Assembly (NCBI GenBank): GCA_001725255.1
Contig: MEFV01000004.1
Location: 62,001 to 126,000 of the forward strand
Source: Comamonas sp. SCN 67-35
GTDB lineage: Bacteria > Pseudomonadota > Gammaproteobacteria > Burkholderiales > Burkholderiaceae_C
Length of the DNA stretch: 64,000 bases
Direction: 5' to 3'
How positions within the stretch are numbered: position 1 is the stretch's first letter; each line of letters opens with the position of its first letter. The position numbers and the translations under genes were made by a program. A model generated the notes under the pieces. The model was not told the DNA's origin, did not search any database, and was given only the letters and a program-made list of their open reading frames with translations. This document shows positions 43,796 to 53,775 of this stretch, in pieces.

Positions 43796-44857
43796 GTGCC
43801 GCACCCTACTCCCATACGCCCCGAGGACATCCCGCGCTTTGACGCGGTGATCGACGCACGCTCGCCAGCCGAGTTCGCCGAAGACCACATCCCCGGCGCG
43901 ATCAACTGCCCGGTGCTCGACGACGCCGAGCGTGCCGCCGTGGGCACGCTCTACGTGCAACAGGGTGCCTTCGAGGCGCGGCGCGTGGGCGGCGCCATGG
44001 TGGCCGCGCATCTGGCCGGGCACCTGCGCGGCGCGTTTGCCGAGCAGCCCGCCGCCTGGCGCCCGCTCGTGTACTGCTGGCGCGGCGGCATGAGGAGCGG
44101 CGCCATGGTGCAGTGGATGCGCCTGGTGGGCTGGAAGGCCGAGCAGCTCGCCGGCGGCTACAAGGCGTTCCGCCGGCACGTGATGGACGGCATCGCCTCC
44201 TTCGTGCCGCGCATGCACCTTCGCGCCATCGTGGGCGCCACGGGCAGCGCCAAGACGCGCATCCTGCATGCGCTCGCCGCTCAGGGCGCGCAGGTGCTCG
44301 ATCTTGAAGGTCTGGCCCGGCACAAGGGCTCGCTGCTCGGAAACCTTCCCGGCGTGGAACAACCCTCGCAAAAGCACTTCGAGACGCAGATCTGGTCGGC
44401 CCTTCAAGGTATGGACGTTGCCAGGCCCATCTACGTCGAAGGTGAGAGCGCGCGCATCGGCCGCCTGTCCGTGCCGCCGCTCTTGGTACAGCAACTGCGC
44501 GCGGCGCCCTGCCTGGAGATCGATGCCACGCCCGAAGTGCGCCTCGCCTACCTGCTGCGCGACTACGCCTACCTCGGCGACGAGCCCGAGGCGCTGGCCG
44601 AGCGCCTGGCCGTGCTCACTGAGATGCACGGGCGCGAAACCGTGCAGCGCTGGCAAGCCTGGGCGCGGGCACAGACGCTGGCGCCACTGTTCGATGAACT
44701 GATGCGCCAGCACTACGATCCGCACTACGGGCGCTCGCAGGCGCGCAATTTCAGGCAGTGGCAGACACGCACGGTCATCGCGGCGCAGAGCCTGGGCGAC
44801 GACGCGATCCCGGCCCTCGCGGGCACGATCCTGGGCCTGCCGCAAGGTGGCCTCTAA
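43796..44857 (+). CDS. selU: tRNA 2-selenouridine synthase
   Basis: 353 residues, GTG start at 43796. The N-terminal rhodanese domain (VIDARSPAEFAEDHIPGAIN) has the active Cys in VYCWRGGMRSGAM; the second domain carries a P-loop GATGSAKTRILHAL. This is the SelU/MnmH/YbbB organisation: geranylation followed by selenation of 2-thiouridine at the wobble position of tRNAs for Lys, Glu and Gln, using selenophosphate. No selD is seen in the window, so the selenium donor enzyme must be elsewhere if the pathway is complete. Confidence 0.92.
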   Translation: MPHPTPIRPEDIPRFDAVIDARSPAEFAEDHIPGAINCPVLDDAERAAVGTLYVQQGAFEARRVGGAMVAAHLAGHLRGAFAEQPAAWRPLVYCWRGGMRSGAMVQWMRLVGWKAEQLAGGYKAFRRHVMDGIASFVPRMHLRAIVGATGSAKTRILHALAAQGAQVLDLEGLARHKGSLLGNLPGVEQPSQKHFETQIWSALQGMDVARPIYVEGESARIGRLSVPPLLVQQLRAAPCLEIDATPEVRLAYLLRDYAYLGDEPEALAERLAVLTEMHGRETVQRWQAWARAQTLAPLFDELMRQHYDPHYGRSQARNFRQWQTRTVIAAQSLGDDAIPALAGTILGLPQGGL

Positions 44858-44887
44858 AATGCCCACGTTCAGCCGCTGGATATCACC

Positions 44888-45319
44888 ATGACCCGCTGTC
44901 GCCACCTCCTCGCCGCCACGCTCTCCTGCCTGGGCCTGACGCTGTGCGCACCGCCCGCGGGGGCCCAGGTACAGCAGCCGCCTGCCGCGTCCGGCGGGGC
45001 GGGCCGCAGCTTTCCGGCCAATGCACTGCGCGGCTCGGTGAGCTTCATCGACGGCAACAAGGTGCTGCTCAACGACGAAGCGGTGCGCAGCGCACCGGGG
45101 CTGCGCGTCTTCGACGCGAAAAACCATCTGGTCATGCGCCATACCCTGCGCGGCAAGACCTACACCGCGCATTACGTGATGGAGCACTCCACCCGCATGC
45201 TGCAGACCGTCTGGCTGATCAGCGAGGCGGAAGCGGCCAGGCCACGCGCCGCACCCGGCATGGTGGTGCGCAACTTCCAGTTCGAATCGCAGCTGCCCGA
45301 GTCCGGCTCGAAGCGCTGA
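44888..45319 (+). CDS. Conserved-looking periplasmic protein of unknown function
   Basis: 143 residues. A signal peptide ends around [10 protein letters not shown], followed by a Pro/Ala linker. The rest ([52 protein letters not shown]) resembles small exported beta-rich proteins common in Burkholderiales. There are no catalytic residues to point at. It lies between selU and miaB, close enough (30 and 70 bases) to be in one transcript. Confidence 0.75.
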   Translation: MTRCRHLLAATLSCLGLTLCAPPAGAQVQQPPAASGGAGRSFPANALRGSVSFIDGNKVLLNDEAVRSAPGLRVFDAKNHLVMRHTLRGKTYTAHYVMEHSTRMLQTVWLISEAEAARPRAAPGMVVRNFQFESQLPESGSKR

Positions 45320-45389
45320 GCCGCACCGGCCCGGCGCACCCGCGGCAAAGCCTGCGCTGCCGCATTCGCATTTCTCCAGAGAGACCCCC

Positions 45390-46733
45390 ATGAGCAAGAA
45401 AGTCTTCATCAAAACCTTCGGCTGTCAGATGAACGAGTACGACTCGGGCAAGATGCTCGACGTGCTGGCCGACAGCCAGGGCTATGAGGCCACCGACGAC
45501 CCCGAAGATGCCGATCTGGTGCTCTTCAACACCTGCTCGGTGCGCGAGAAGGCACAGGAGAAGGTGTTCTCCGACCTCGGGCGCGTGAAGCACCTCAAGG
45601 AAAAGGGCACCTTGATCGGCGTGGCCGGTTGCGTCGCCAGCCAGGAGGGCGAGGAGATCATCAGGCGCGCGCCCTTCGTCGATCTGGTCTTCGGCCCGCA
45701 GACGCTGCACCGCCTGCCGCAGATGCTGGATGCGCGCCTGAAGGACAACCGTCCGCAAGTGGACATCAGCTTCCCCGAAATCGAAAAATTCGACCACCTG
45801 CCACCCGCACGCACCGAGGGCTGCACCGCCTTCGTCTCCATCATGGAAGGCTGTTCCAAATACTGCAGCTACTGTGTCGTGCCCTACACGCGCGGCGAAG
45901 AGATGAGCCGCCCGTTCGAGAGCGTGCTGGTGGAGATCGCGCAGCTCGCCGACCAGGGCGTGAAGGAAGTGACGCTGCTGGGCCAGAACGTCAACGCCTA
46001 CCGCGGCACCATGGGCGAGAGCGGCGAGATCGCCGACTTCGCGCTGCTGCTCGAATACGTCGCCGAAATCCCCGGCATCGAGCGCATCCGCTACACCACC
46101 AGCCACCCCAACGACTTCACGCCGCGCCTGGTCGAAGCCTACGCACGCATTCCCAAGCTGGTGAGCCACGTGCACCTGCCGGTGCAGCACGGCAGCGACA
46201 AGATACTCTCGTACATGAAGCGCGGCTACACCGCCGCGCAGTACAAGAAGACCATCGCCCAATTGCGCGCGGTGCGCCCCGATATGGCCATCGGCAGCGA
46301 CTTCATCATCGGCTTTCCGCGCGAGACGGAAGAAGACCACGCCAAACTGCTCGCGCTCATCGAAGAGGTGGGCTTCGACAATTCCTTCAGCTTCATCTTC
46401 AGCCCGCGGCCGGGCACGCCCGCCGCCAGCCTGCGCGACGAAACGCCGCAGGAGGTCAAACAGCGGCGCCTGCTGGAGGTGCAGGCCCTGATCGACCGCC
46501 AGATGCACGCCATCAGCGAGCAGCGCGTGGGCACGGTGCAGCGCGTTCTCGTCGAAGGCCCGAGCAAGCGCGACGCGCACGAGCTCATGGGGCGCACCGA
46601 GTGCAACCGCGTGGTGAACTTCGCGGCCGACGCCTCGCTGATCGGCCAGATGATCGACGTGCGCATCACCGAGGCGCGGCACTTCACGCTGCGCGGCGAG
46701 GTGGCCGCGGTGGAGGCAACGACTTACTCATGA
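45390..46733 (+). CDS. miaB: tRNA-2-methylthio-N6-dimethylallyladenosine synthase (MiaB)
   Basis: 447 residues in the methylthiotransferase layout. The UPF0004 N-terminal domain has its three cluster cysteines in [22 protein letters not shown] and [10 protein letters not shown]; the radical-SAM cluster is [15 protein letters not shown]; a TRAM domain ([20 protein letters not shown]) closes the protein. MiaB adds the 2-methylthio group to i6A37 of tRNAs reading UNN codons. ATG 45390 follows AGAGAG. Confidence 0.96.
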   Translation: MSKKVFIKTFGCQMNEYDSGKMLDVLADSQGYEATDDPEDADLVLFNTCSVREKAQEKVFSDLGRVKHLKEKGTLIGVAGCVASQEGEEIIRRAPFVDLVFGPQTLHRLPQMLDARLKDNRPQVDISFPEIEKFDHLPPARTEGCTAFVSIMEGCSKYCSYCVVPYTRGEEMSRPFESVLVEIAQLADQGVKEVTLLGQNVNAYRGTMGESGEIADFALLLEYVAEIPGIERIRYTTSHPNDFTPRLVEAYARIPKLVSHVHLPVQHGSDKILSYMKRGYTAAQYKKTIAQLRAVRPDMAIGSDFIIGFPRETEEDHAKLLALIEEVGFDNSFSFIFSPRPGTPAASLRDETPQEVKQRRLLEVQALIDRQMHAISEQRVGTVQRVLVEGPSKRDAHELMGRTECNRVVNFAADASLIGQMIDVRITEARHFTLRGEVAAVEATTYS

Positions 46734-47225
46734 GTCAGTAATTCAGAGAACAGGGGGCCGGATCTCTGGGAGCCTCTCGAACCCATCGCTGTATGAAGCG
46801 AAACGGCCGCACGCTGGCCCACAACGTATTGGAAGAGGTGCGCATGCTGGCACCTCAACGGTGCAACACATGCGCGAAAGCGAGTCTCCGCCGCATCGGT
46901 TGCCGCCTTCCGCGGCCTGAACTGCACCCCGGCCTGCAAGTGCCGTGCTGCGGCCAGCGGACAAGAACTCCCGACGAACTGGTATGAAGCCATGCCAAGC
47001 GTACGGTGGTCACTCGCAGCTCATTGCGCAACGGGGGAAAGCCGTAGCAGCGCGTGGACGTGCAACTGCAGTCGGTGACTAACGGCCCTGCTCTTTCAGG
47101 TCATTCTTCTGTAGCCTATGTCTCTGGCCCGTGAGTGGTTCCGAGACAAATGGTTTTTTTACTTTCAATACGTTACATTAAAAGCCTGCTCTGGCGATCC
47201 GCCTTCAAGAGCGAAGGGAATTTCC
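46734..47225. other. 492-base stretch without a supportable gene
   Basis: It separates miaB from the secreted-protein gene. A 64-codon plus-strand frame at 46793 (MKRNGRTLAHNVLEEVRML) and overlapping minus-strand frames exist, but none has a convincing ribosome-binding site or family resemblance. From about 47145 the sequence becomes markedly A/T-rich, including a T7 run near 47154, and probably contains the promoter of the next gene. No tRNA or attachment-site-like sequence was seen. Confidence 0.5.
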
Positions 47226-48077
47226 ATGTTATTCAAGAAATTGGCTGCTGTAGCGTTGTTCATGTGCACTGGCTTGGTATACGCCTTCGCGCCACAGACT
47301 GGCACATGGGTTGTCACCTCTGAAGTGGACGGGAAACCGGGTCGCGGCTTCGGCATAGATGTGCAAAACACCACGCTCGTGATGCAGATGTATGCGTACG
47401 AAAGCAACGGCCAACCGACCTTTTACCTGGCGGTCGGAGACGTCGTTGACAACAAGGTGACCGCACCTTTGACCCAGTACACCGGCGGCCGTTACTTCGG
47501 TAGCGGTGCCCAATCAGGTACGGCGGCTGGAAGTCCTGGCAACGTGAGCATTCGTTTCACGTCTGGGACGACTGGATTCATCACTTTCCCCAATGAAGGC
47601 GAGGTTGCCATTTCGCGCTTCAACTTCGCCTATCCGTTCGCGCCGTCCAGCCTCAAGGGCATTTGGAGCTTCACTTCAATGGGGTCGCTGGGCCTGTTGT
47701 CCGATGCCGTTAATCTGACCGTTACCGGCCCATCGACCAGCACGGGTAACGGCATCGTAGCGTCCGCCGACGGCTTGTTCGGTTGCGAGCACCAAGTGAG
47801 CGGTAGCCTGGCTGGAACCGTCGTGTGCGTCAAACTTAACGCGCAAGGCCAACTACAACGCGGATATTGGTTTACTTACAGCGTCAATGAGGGCGAGGGG
47901 CGGCAACTGACTGCCAGCGGCTATTTGACCAATCAAATCGTTTCCATCCGTCGTTTGACGACGCCATCGGGCGTCGGTACGGGCATCGTGTTTAAGAACA
48001 CGGAGCAACCTGCGCCCGACCTGACGGCACTGGAACAGCAGTTGAGTCAACTGGCAGCGCAGGGCGTGCTGGAGTAA
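47226..48077 (+). CDS. Secreted protein of unknown function with 'RGFxIDVQN' repeat-type domain
   Basis: 283 residues. The start MLFKKLAAVALFMCTGLVYA is a Sec signal peptide; ATG 47226 has AAGGGAA upstream. The mature part begins PQTGTWVVTSEVDGKPGRGF, then GIDVQNTTLVMQMYAYESNG and QPTFYLAVGDVVDNKVTAPL, a pattern I have seen in many exported beta-proteobacterial proteins of unknown role. The C-terminal end (DLTALEQQLSQLAAQGVLE) may be a short coiled coil. Base composition is visibly lower in GC than that of neighbouring genes, with more AAT, TTT and ATT codons, consistent with recent acquisition. Confidence 0.75.
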   Translation: MLFKKLAAVALFMCTGLVYAFAPQTGTWVVTSEVDGKPGRGFGIDVQNTTLVMQMYAYESNGQPTFYLAVGDVVDNKVTAPLTQYTGGRYFGSGAQSGTAAGSPGNVSIRFTSGTTGFITFPNEGEVAISRFNFAYPFAPSSLKGIWSFTSMGSLGLLSDAVNLTVTGPSTSTGNGIVASADGLFGCEHQVSGSLAGTVVCVKLNAQGQLQRGYWFTYSVNEGEGRQLTASGYLTNQIVSIRRLTTPSGVGTGIVFKNTEQPAPDLTALEQQLSQLAAQGVLE

Positions 48078-48233
48078 TAAATTAGCGCTGCCGCCCCCGC
48101 ATGACATCTTGCTCTGGGGGGTGTGCAAAAGCCTGGGAGACGTGGCGCACCTGAATCCATAGCTGCTGCATGCGTATCGCTGGCACCGGCCCACGCCAGC
48201 CCTGCTGCTGCACAACGTGGTGAACCTACACAG

Positions 48234-49511
48234 CTAGAAGCAGGTGTGGATGGCGCCGCTGACGGCGCCATCGTCTTCCACCACCGCCATCCAGCGCCAC
48301 TTGTCGAAGGTGGTGCAGGGGTGCGAGATGCCCAGCTCCACGCGGTCGCCCACGGCGGGCGCTGCGCCCGAGCCGTCAAAGCACAGATAGGCGTGCTGAT
48401 CGTTGAGCGCGCTCACGCGCCATGAGGCGGGCGCGGCCTGCGCCAGCCGCTCGCCCGCTCGCGCCCAGCGCACGGGTCTGGGCAGGTCGATATCGAACGA
48501 CAGGTCGCGCCGCCCGGCATTGAGCAGCGCCAGACCAGTCTCGGGCACGGACTGCACCAGCGCCCACACGGTGAGTGCGGGCTGCAGCGTATCGGCCAGC
48601 CCCTCGCGTTCGGTGACGAGCCCCACGAAGCGCTGGTAATTGCCATGGTCGTGCGTGAGATAGCAGCCCGAGCGCAGCACCCCCTGCACCGGCCGCGAGA
48701 GCCCCTGCAGCGTGAGCAGCGGCAGCACCAGATCGAACACCGCCGAGCCCCCGGCTGACAGCAGGATGCGCGGTTCATCCTCGGCCCAGAGCGCGGCCTC
48801 GTCGCACGCGTGCGCCAGCCGCGCGCAGCGCCGCACGAGGTCGGTCACCGCCGCCGCGTCGTGCGCGCTGTCGCAGGTGGCCACCAGCCCCTCGTAGCAT
48901 TCGATGCCGCACAGCCGCACCGCGGGACTGGCCGCGATCGCCCTCGCCAGTTGCAGCGCCTGTTCATGCGTGCGGCAGCCGGTGCGCTGACCCGCCACGC
49001 CCAGCTCCAGCAGCACATCGAACACCCGGCCCTTGCCGTGGCGCGCCACCCAGGCCTCGATGAGTTCGATCTGGCGCGGCGAATCGACAAGAAACCAAAC
49101 GCGCAGATCGACATGCGCGGCCAGCAGCGCATCCAGTCCTGCCAGGTCGTCGGCCTGCAGCACCTGATTGGCGATCAGGATGTGCCGCGCCCCGGCGGCG
49201 ACACCCAGCTGTGCCTGCCAGACATTGGCGAAGGTCAGACCCCAGGCACCCGCGGCGAGCTGCATGGCCAGCAGTTCGGGCGACATCGTCGTCTTGCCGT
49301 GCGGCGCGAGCCACACGCCGCGCTCGCCCACGTAGCGCTGCATCCACGCGAGGTTGTGCTCGAGCGCGCCGCGCCTGAGCACCGCGAGCGGCAGCGGCAG
49401 GTCGCCCGCCAGCACGTTCCAGCCCCGCGCGCCGATTTCGCTGACGAGACATGGTGCCGCCGTGAGCGGATAGCCCTTGAGCGATGCCTCCAGCCGGAAA
49501 TCATCGGCCAT
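48234..49511 (-). CDS. PLP-dependent amino acid deaminase / D-threonine aldolase-like, DSD family
   Basis: 425 residues of the alanine-racemase-like fold-type III. The PLP lysine is in LAPHGKTTMSPELLAMQL, and the C-terminal metal site HPCTTFDKW is that of eukaryotic-type D-serine dehydratase and D-threonine aldolase. It should act on a D-hydroxyamino acid such as D-serine or D-threonine; the exact reaction is open. ATG 49511 is preceded by a weak ribosome-binding site. The downstream region 48078-48233 holds only part of a short repeat (ATAGCTGCTGCATGCG near 48161) and no gene. Confidence 0.86.
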   Translation of the reverse strand: MADDFRLEASLKGYPLTAAPCLVSEIGARGWNVLAGDLPLPLAVLRRGALEHNLAWMQRYVGERGVWLAPHGKTTMSPELLAMQLAAGAWGLTFANVWQAQLGVAAGARHILIANQVLQADDLAGLDALLAAHVDLRVWFLVDSPRQIELIEAWVARHGKGRVFDVLLELGVAGQRTGCRTHEQALQLARAIAASPAVRLCGIECYEGLVATCDSAHDAAAVTDLVRRCARLAHACDEAALWAEDEPRILLSAGGSAVFDLVLPLLTLQGLSRPVQGVLRSGCYLTHDHGNYQRFVGLVTEREGLADTLQPALTVWALVQSVPETGLALLNAGRRDLSFDIDLPRPVRWARAGERLAQAAPASWRVSALNDQHAYLCFDGSGAAPAVGDRVELGISHPCTTFDKWRWMAVVEDDGAVSGAIHTCF

Positions 49512-49521
49512 GATCGACCTT

Positions 49522-49571
49522 TCAATTCAATAGCTGCCAGCGCTTATGCAGCAAGCGTTTGAAGCCTAAAA
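49522..49571. repeat. Short intergenic repeat between ffh and the deaminase gene
   Basis: ATTCAATAGCTG, then CAGCGCTTATGC, then AAGCG and GAAGCCTAAAA. It is one of the clearest copies in the window and occupies almost the entire gap between the ffh stop and the next start on the same strand. Confidence 0.6.
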
Positions 49572-49574
49572 CAG

Positions 49575-50948
49575 TCAGAAAGGCATGCCGGGCATGCCCT
49601 TCATCCCCTTCATGCCGCCAAACTTTTTCATCATCTTCATCAGGCCGCCGCCCTTCATCTTCTTCATCATGGTGCGCATCTGGTCGAACTCATTGAGCAG
49701 GCGATTGACCTCATGCACCTGCACCCCGGCGCCCGCCGCGATGCGCTTCTTGCGCGTGGCCTTGATGATGTCGGGCCGCCGCCGCTCGGCGGGCGTCATG
49801 CTGCAGATGATGCCTTCCTTGCGGCGGATGTCGCGCTCGGCCTTGTCCATGTCCATCTCGCCCGCCTTGGCGGCGAGCTGCGCCGGCAGCTTGTCCATCA
49901 GGCTGGAGAGCCCGCCCATCTGCTTCATTTGCTGCAACTGGCCAAGGAAGTCGTTCAGGTCGAAACCATCGCCGCTCTTGACCTTGGCGGCAAGCTTTTG
50001 CGCCGCCTCCAGGTCCACACCCTGCGCCACCTGCTCGACCAGCGCGACGATGTCGCCCATGCCCAGAATGCGCCCGGCGTGGCGCTCGGCATCGAACACC
50101 TCCAGGCCATCAATTTTCTCCGACACCCCGGCAAACTTGATCGGTGCGCCGGTAATCGCGCGCACCGACAGCGCCGCGCCGCCGCGCGAATCGCCATCGA
50201 GCTTCGTCAAGACGATGCCAGTGAGCGGCAGCGCCTCCTTGAACGCCTTGGCGGTGTTGATCGCGTCCTGCCCCTGCATGGCATCGACGACGAACAGCGT
50301 CTCCACCGGGTTCAGTACCGCGTGCAGCTCCTTGATCTCCTGCATCAGCACCTCATCGATGGCGAGGCGCCCGGCGGTATCGACCAGCAGCACGTCGAAG
50401 AAATGCTTTTTCGCGTAGTCCAGCGCCGCCAGCGCAATCTCGCGCGGCTTCTGCTCGGGGCTGGACGGAAACCACTCGGCGCCCGCCTGCGCGGTGACGG
50501 TCTTGAGCTGCTCGATCGCCGCGGGCCGGTACACGTCGCCCGAGACGGTGAGCACCTTCTTCTTGCGTTTGTCGATCAGGTGCTTGGCGAGTTTTGCCGT
50601 GGTGGTGGTCTTGCCCGCGCCCTGCAGGCCGGCCATCAGGATGACGACGGGCGGCTGCGCGGCCAGGTTGATGTCGGCCACGCCGCCCCCCATGGTCGCG
50701 GCCAGCTCCTTGTTGACGATGCCCACCAGCGCCTGGCCGGGCTTCAAGCTGCCCAGCACCTCCTGGCCCAGCGCCTTTTCCTTCACTCGGGCGATGAAGT
50801 CGCGCACCACGGGCAGCGCCACGTCGGCCTCGAGCAGCGCCATGCGCACCTCGCGCAGCATGTCCTGCACGTTCGATTCGGTGATGCGCGCCTGCCCGCG
50901 CATCTGCTTGACCAGGCGCGAGAGCTTGTCGGTGAGTGCGGAAGCCAT
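49575..50948 (-). CDS. ffh: Signal recognition particle protein Ffh (SRP54)
   Basis: 457 residues. The N domain is followed by the SRP GTPase motifs: G1 GLQGAGKTTTTAKLA, G3 DTAGR and G4 TKLDGDSRGG. A methionine-rich M domain ends in the flexible KMKGGGLMKMMKKFGGMKGM stretch. Ffh binds 4.5S RNA and the signal sequences of nascent membrane proteins and docks with FtsY. Divergent from it is a cytochrome-assembly-type membrane protein, a conserved arrangement in many proteobacteria. Confidence 0.97.
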   Translation of the reverse strand: MASALTDKLSRLVKQMRGQARITESNVQDMLREVRMALLEADVALPVVRDFIARVKEKALGQEVLGSLKPGQALVGIVNKELAATMGGGVADINLAAQPPVVILMAGLQGAGKTTTTAKLAKHLIDKRKKKVLTVSGDVYRPAAIEQLKTVTAQAGAEWFPSSPEQKPREIALAALDYAKKHFFDVLLVDTAGRLAIDEVLMQEIKELHAVLNPVETLFVVDAMQGQDAINTAKAFKEALPLTGIVLTKLDGDSRGGAALSVRAITGAPIKFAGVSEKIDGLEVFDAERHAGRILGMGDIVALVEQVAQGVDLEAAQKLAAKVKSGDGFDLNDFLGQLQQMKQMGGLSSLMDKLPAQLAAKAGEMDMDKAERDIRRKEGIICSMTPAERRRPDIIKATRKKRIAAGAGVQVHEVNRLLNEFDQMRTMMKKMKGGGLMKMMKKFGGMKGMKGMPGMPF

Positions 50949-51053
50949 GAGAGAAAGCTGCTCCTGCGAGGCGTCGGCGCTCGCGTGAAGGTACTTCGGG
51001 CAAGAACTGCCAGAGGCCCGAAGGGCAACGGCGTTGCCCTAAACTGTGGGGTC

Positions 51054-51860
51054 ATGATTCTACCGACCGCATCTTCGCCGGGATGGCTGCTGGCAGGCGC
51101 GGCGGCGCTCGCCTACATGGTGCCGGTCCTCATGGGACCGCGCGCGTCCGGACTTGGCCAGCGCCTGGCCATGACGCCCGGCTGGCTGCTGCACGCAGGC
51201 GCGCTGGCCGTCGGCCTGCTGAGCGCCAGCCCGCACTTCGGTTTTGCCCCGGCGCTGTCGATGACGCTGTGGCTGGTGCTGGCCACCTACGCCGTCGAGC
51301 ACCAGCTGCTGCCGCAGATGCAGTCGCGCGGCGCGGTCATCGTCATGGCGGTGCTGGCCGCGCTCGTCGTCCTGGCCGCCGCGGCATTCCCCGGGCTGCC
51401 TCTGGAAGAGCGCTCCTCGCCCTGGCTGGCGCTGCACCTCACGCTGGGCATCGCCAGCTACGGCCTGTTCGCCGCGGCCGTGGTGCACGCCTGGCTCATG
51501 GGGCGGGCGGAGCAGCGCATCCGCCAGGCCGCCGAACTGCAGGGACGCATGCCGCTGCTCGCGCTCGAACGCCTGACGTTTCGCTTCATCACCGCCGGCT
51601 TCATCCTGCTCACCGCCACGCTGGCCGAAGGCTGGCTGTTCGGCGAGCAGCTCTACGGCCACGCGCCCAGGTGGGACCACAAAAACGTGTTTTCCGTGCT
51701 CGCCTGGGCAACGATCGCCATCCTGCTGATCGGCCGCAGCCGCTTTGGCTGGCGCGGGCGCAAGGCGGTGCGCGTGCTCTACGTGGGCGCAGGGCTGCTG
51801 CTGCTGGCCTATGTCGGCTCGCGCTTCGTGCTTGAAGTCATCCTGGGGCGAACGGCATGA
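51054..51860 (+). CDS. ypjD: Inner membrane protein YpjD, cytochrome c assembly (CcsA/HemX-like) family
   Basis: 268 residues and about eight hydrophobic helices. The segment WLALHLTLGIASYGLFAAAV with a conserved histidine, and WDHKNVFSVLAWATIAILLI near the end, are typical of the CcmC/CcsA-like YpjD group encoded beside ffh. ATG 51054 gives the normal length; the long frame upstream runs through the ffh antisense strand and is not coding. Its exact function is not established. Confidence 0.88.
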   Translation: MILPTASSPGWLLAGAAALAYMVPVLMGPRASGLGQRLAMTPGWLLHAGALAVGLLSASPHFGFAPALSMTLWLVLATYAVEHQLLPQMQSRGAVIVMAVLAALVVLAAAAFPGLPLEERSSPWLALHLTLGIASYGLFAAAVVHAWLMGRAEQRIRQAAELQGRMPLLALERLTFRFITAGFILLTATLAEGWLFGEQLYGHAPRWDHKNVFSVLAWATIAILLIGRSRFGWRGRKAVRVLYVGAGLLLLAYVGSRFVLEVILGRTA

Positions 51861-52084
51861 GCAAATACCTGCTGATCCTGGCCATCATCGCCGTGATCTA
51901 CGCCGCGGCGCGCGGGCGGCGCAAGACGCCCACGCAAGCCGCGCGGGGCAAACCCGCCATCAGCCCGCCCCAGAACATGGTGGCCTGCGCGCGCTGCGGC
52001 GTGCACTTGCCCGAAAGCGATGCGCTGCACGAAGGCAAGCACCACTACTGCTGCGCGGCGCATCGCGATCAGGGCCCGGCTTGA
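51857..52084 (+). CDS. PP0621-family small zinc-ribbon-like protein
   Basis: 75 residues. An N-terminal membrane helix (YLLILAIIAVIYAAARG) precedes a basic linker and a possible metal-binding module MVACARCGVHLPESDA, then HHYCCAAHRD, with paired cysteines and histidines. The gene overlaps ypjD by four bases (ATGA) and its stop overlaps the pilS start (TTGA). The family is uncharacterised but sits upstream of pilS in many beta-proteobacteria. Confidence 0.85.
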   Translation: MSKYLLILAIIAVIYAAARGRRKTPTQAARGKPAISPPQNMVACARCGVHLPESDALHEGKHHYCCAAHRDQGPA

Positions 52085-53775
52085 ACAGCGCGCAGCACCT
52101 GCCACCGTCCAACCAGAACGCCGCGCGGCTGTGGCGCGGCTTTCTCTCCGCCCGCGTCCTGGTGGCGGTGGTTCTGCTGGCGCTGCACCTGGCCGGCCTC
52201 GCGCTGGGGCAACCCATCACGGTCGCGCTGCTGGCCACCTCGGGCGCGTATCTGGCCGCGGCCGTCGCGCTGCGCTGGCTGCCGCGACAGACGGAGCGCC
52301 TGCAGCACAGCGGCTGGCACTGGCGCGCCTCCATCGGCATCGACCTGCTCGCCTTCACGGGTCTGCAACTGCTGCAAGCGCAGGACTCGATGAGCTACAC
52401 CCCGCTGTACGGCTTCTCGGTACTGATGGCGGGCGTACTCGGCAGCCGCATGGTGGCCTTCGGCACGGCTGCCGCTGCCACGCTGGCGCTGTTGCTGCTG
52501 GCCTGGTGGGGCGGACTGCGCGCAGGGTCCGACGCCACCGGCCCCTACCTTGGCGCGGCGCTGACGGGCACGGCTTACTTCATCGTCGCCTGGCTGGCCC
52601 ACGAGCTGGCCACGCGCCTGCTGCACGAGCAGCAGCACGCCGAGCAAAGCCGCATCGCCGCGCGCACCCAGGAAGCGATCAGCCACATGGTGATGGAACA
52701 CGTGAGCGACGGCGTGCTGGTGCTGGATGAGCGCGGGCAGGTGCGCCTGGCCAACCCCGTGGCGCAAGCGCTGATCGGGCGCGCCCCCGAGGCATCGGTA
52801 CCCTTCGCGCTCACGCCCGATGCACGCTGGCGGCCGCTGCTGCAACTGGCGCACCAGACGTTTTCCGAAGCGCAGGCGCGGGCGGCGGACGTCACCATCC
52901 TGCACGAAGGACAAAGCCCCATGGGCCTGCGCGTGCGCACCTGGCTCACGACAGCAAGCCACCGCGCGCCGCGCGACGAGCATGAGCTGCTGTGCGTGAT
53001 GTTCCTGCAGGATCTGCGGGAGATGGAAGCGCGCCTGCGCATTGAAAAAATGGCGGCCATGGGACGCATGTCCGCCGCGGTGGCGCACGAAATCCGCAAC
53101 CCGCTCGCGGCCATCGCACAGGCCAACCAGCTCCTGTCGGAAGAATTGCACGAACCGACGCAACGGCGCCTGTCGGAGATGGTGCGCCAGAACGCCGAAC
53201 GGCTGGCTCACATCACGGAAGACGTGCTCGACATTGCCCGGGTGCAGCACCAGATGGGTCACGCGGGCTCCTCGGTCTTCGCGCTCGACGACGCCGTGGG
53301 GCGCATCGCGAACGACTGGCGGGCGGCCCACCCCGAGCGCGCGATCGAGCTCAATTTGTTTGCCCAGCAGACCCAGGTTGCCTTCGACATGGAACATCTG
53401 CGCCGCGTGCTCGTGAATCTGCTGGACAATGCGCAGCGCTACGCGAGCCGCGATGCGGATGCATTGCAGATCCACACGCAGGGAACGATGGGCCGACCGG
53501 CGCTGGTCCAGATCTGGAGCGACGGGACGCCGCTGGACAAATCGGTGCAGCAGCACCTGTTCGAGCCCTTCTTTTCGTCCGAAAGCCGCTCCAGCGGCCT
53601 GGGCCTGTACATCTGCCGCGAGCTGTGCCAGCGCCACGGCGCCACGCTGCACTATTCACGGCGCACACTGGAGTTGCCGCGCGGACACGTCGAAGGCAAC
53701 GCCTTCACCGTCACTTTCCGTCCATCGAGCAGGCCGCCGGACGCCGCCTCGCTGCTGGATACCATCGTGGTATGA
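52081..53775 (+). CDS. pilS: Sensor histidine kinase PilS
   Basis: 564 residues. TTG 52081 inside the preceding stop codon is the most likely start; the protein then begins LNSAQHLPPSNQNAARLWRG. Six membrane helices are packed into the first 180 residues, followed by a PAS domain (VSDGVLVLDERGQVRLANP) and the kinase core: H-box VAHEIRNPLAAIAQAN, N-box NLLDNAQRY and G-box SSGLGLYICRELCQRHG. PilS phosphorylates PilR to control sigma-54-dependent pilin expression. Its stop overlaps pilR (ATGA). Confidence 0.9.
   Translation: MNSAQHLPPSNQNAARLWRGFLSARVLVAVVLLALHLAGLALGQPITVALLATSGAYLAAAVALRWLPRQTERLQHSGWHWRASIGIDLLAFTGLQLLQAQDSMSYTPLYGFSVLMAGVLGSRMVAFGTAAAATLALLLLAWWGGLRAGSDATGPYLGAALTGTAYFIVAWLAHELATRLLHEQQHAEQSRIAARTQEAISHMVMEHVSDGVLVLDERGQVRLANPVAQALIGRAPEASVPFALTPDARWRPLLQLAHQTFSEAQARAADVTILHEGQSPMGLRVRTWLTTASHRAPRDEHELLCVMFLQDLREMEARLRIEKMAAMGRMSAAVAHEIRNPLAAIAQANQLLSEELHEPTQRRLSEMVRQNAERLAHITEDVLDIARVQHQMGHAGSSVFALDDAVGRIANDWRAAHPERAIELNLFAQQTQVAFDMEHLRRVLVNLLDNAQRYASRDADALQIHTQGTMGRPALVQIWSDGTPLDKSVQQHLFEPFFSSESRSSGLGLYICRELCQRHGATLHYSRRTLELPRGHVEGNAFTVTFRPSSRPPDAASLLDTIVV

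Noticed and set aside
46793..46987. A 64-codon plus-strand frame behind miaB
   Set aside because: No ribosome-binding site, no similarity I recognise, and a composition typical of chance frames.
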